Shown here: in pieces, positions 4,451-5,024 of the stretch
Layout of the letters: the number at the start of each line of letters is the position of its first letter
How positions within the stretch are numbered: the first letter of the stretch is position 1
Assembly: GCA_040752395.1 (NCBI GenBank)
Contig: JBFMHD010000204.1
Location: 1-5,024, forward strand
Length of the DNA stretch: 5,024 bases
Origin: JBFMHD01 sp040752395 [NCBI: Candidatus Hydrogenedentota bacterium]
GTDB taxonomy: Bacteria > JBFMHD01
Reading direction: 5' to 3'
Position numbers and translations under genes: made by a program
Notes under the pieces: model-generated
Database searches by the model: none
What the model saw: only the letters and a program-made list of their open reading frames with translations
Told to the model about the DNA's origin: nothing

Positions 4451-4915
4451 ATGAAAGCAGAGATATTTATTCTTTGTATTGGAAAATGTAAAAAATCTGA
4501 ATATAATCCTGTTATTGAGATGTATCTAAACAGGATAAACAGATTCATAAAAATAACTCAGTTTGAAATCCCTGCTATGAATTATAAAGATATTAATCAG
4601 ACTATAAAAAAAGAATCTGAGATGCTTATTGAAAAATCGAAAGATATGTTCAGAATACTTTTAGATAGTAACGGCAAAAAAATTGATACCGAATCTTTTG
4701 TAAGAATACTTAATAAAATATTTTTTACAGGGTCGAAACGGGTCTGTTTTATTATTGGCGGGCCATACGGGGTCTCTGATTATTTAAAAAGTCTTGTGGA
4801 TTTAACTATATCTTTATCCTGTTTAAATCTCCCATATCTTCTCGCAAGAACTATTCTATTTGAACAAATCTACAGGTCTTTAACAATTATTAAAAACGTA
4901 CCGTACCAGCATTAG
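4451..4915 (+). CDS. rlmH: 23S rRNA pseudouridine-1915 N3-methyltransferase RlmH
   Basis: RlmH is a small SPOUT-class SAM enzyme that methylates pseudouridine 1915 in helix 69 of 23S rRNA on assembled ribosomes. From ATG 4451 the protein is 154 residues, the usual family length. Seen in order: a beta-strand start MKAEIFILCIGKCKKSEY, YLNRINRF (25-32), LDSNGKKIDTESF (71-83), the SAM-loop motif FIIGGPYG (100-107), ISLSCLNLP (120-128), LARTILFEQIYR (131-142) and IIKNVPYQH at the end. A TTG two codons upstream (4445) could also start it, but the ATG gives the normal N-terminus. Two usually conserved histidines are changed: PH before LAR is PY (Y129), and the terminal YH(K/R) is YQH. There is only a weak GGA 13 bases before the ATG. 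The gene is transcribed away from the PilZ-tat operon and is followed by a terminator. Confidence 0.93.
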   Translation: MKAEIFILCIGKCKKSEYNPVIEMYLNRINRFIKITQFEIPAMNYKDINQTIKKESEMLIEKSKDMFRILLDSNGKKIDTESFVRILNKIFFTGSKRVCFIIGGPYGVSDYLKSLVDLTISLSCLNLPYLLARTILFEQIYRSLTIIKNVPYQH

Positions 4916-4934
4916 GTAGTGTCAACCCACGGTT

Positions 4935-4963
4935 ATGAGGTCTCTTTTAAAACCTCATTTTTT
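4935..4963 (+). terminator. Rho-independent terminator after rlmH
   Basis: ATGAGGT (4935-4941), a 10-base loop, ACCTCAT (4952-4958), then a T-run through 4963. The 7-base stem followed directly by six T, 20 bases after the rlmH stop, fits an intrinsic terminator. Confidence 0.75.
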
Positions 4964-4988
4964 AAAGACGGGTCTTGTGACCCTCTTT
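4964..4988. other. Second hairpin downstream of the terminator
   Basis: AAAGA, one bulged C, GGGTC (4970-4974), loop TTGT, GACCC (4979-4983), TCTTT (4984-4988): a 10-pair stem with one bulge. On the minus strand the T-run of the neighbouring terminator follows it directly, so it could end transcription entering from the right-hand side. The last 36 bases of the window (4989-5024) are AT-rich and show nothing else. Confidence 0.5.
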
Positions 4989-5024
4989 ACATTATATTGA
5001 AATTACAAAAAATAAAAAATGTAG

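Noticed and set aside
4916-4934. taggtagtgtcaaccca after rlmH, considered as an insertion-sequence end
   Set aside because: It vaguely resembles known terminal repeats, but no transposase or partner repeat is in the window.

Overview
The window looks like low-GC bacterial chromosome from a Gram-negative-type or uncultivated lineage. Coding is dense, genes overlap by a few bases, Shine-Dalgarno sites are good, and there is a lipobox lipoprotein and a Tat export system. Nothing here fixes the taxon. The short iterated GC-rich words between genes resemble those of some environmental candidate phyla, but that is only an impression.

Layout. (1) Positions 12-356, + strand, hold two gene remnants fused head to tail: the zinc-ribbon N-terminus of a threonine synthase, then the C-terminal part of a nucleotidyltransferase-like protein (DUF6036 type), which itself carries a frameshift at an A8 run. 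(2) Positions 4173 down to 372, - strand, hold six genes in this order: PilZ-like protein, TatB-like protein, TatA (58 aa), class I aminotransferase, TatC, and a coiled-coil lipoprotein with a C-terminal ComEA-like helix-hairpin-helix domain. The first three overlap by 8 bases each. The last three are spaced by 6 and 0 bases. A 131-base gap splits the two trios. (3) Positions 4174-4450 form a divergent control region with two outward-facing TTGACA boxes in perfect inverted repeat. (4) rlmH is on the + strand at 4451-4915, followed by an intrinsic terminator and a second hairpin.

How it works together. TatB-like, TatA and TatC would form a complete twin-arginine translocase for folded proteins, although an amino-acid biosynthesis gene lies between them. 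The PilZ-like protein is co-transcribed and translationally coupled to tatB, but its c-di-GMP motif is degenerate. The lipoprotein at the operon end would sit on a membrane face; its HhH domain has lost the usual hairpin glycines.

The most unusual feature is a pair of about 110-base leader elements, one directly upstream of each gene trio. They share near-identical ends (31 bases, 28 identical, supplying the Shine-Dalgarno site, and an exact 11-base far end), but their 66-68 base cores are unrelated and each is built from different iterated or inverted words. RlmH also lacks two histidines that are normally conserved.
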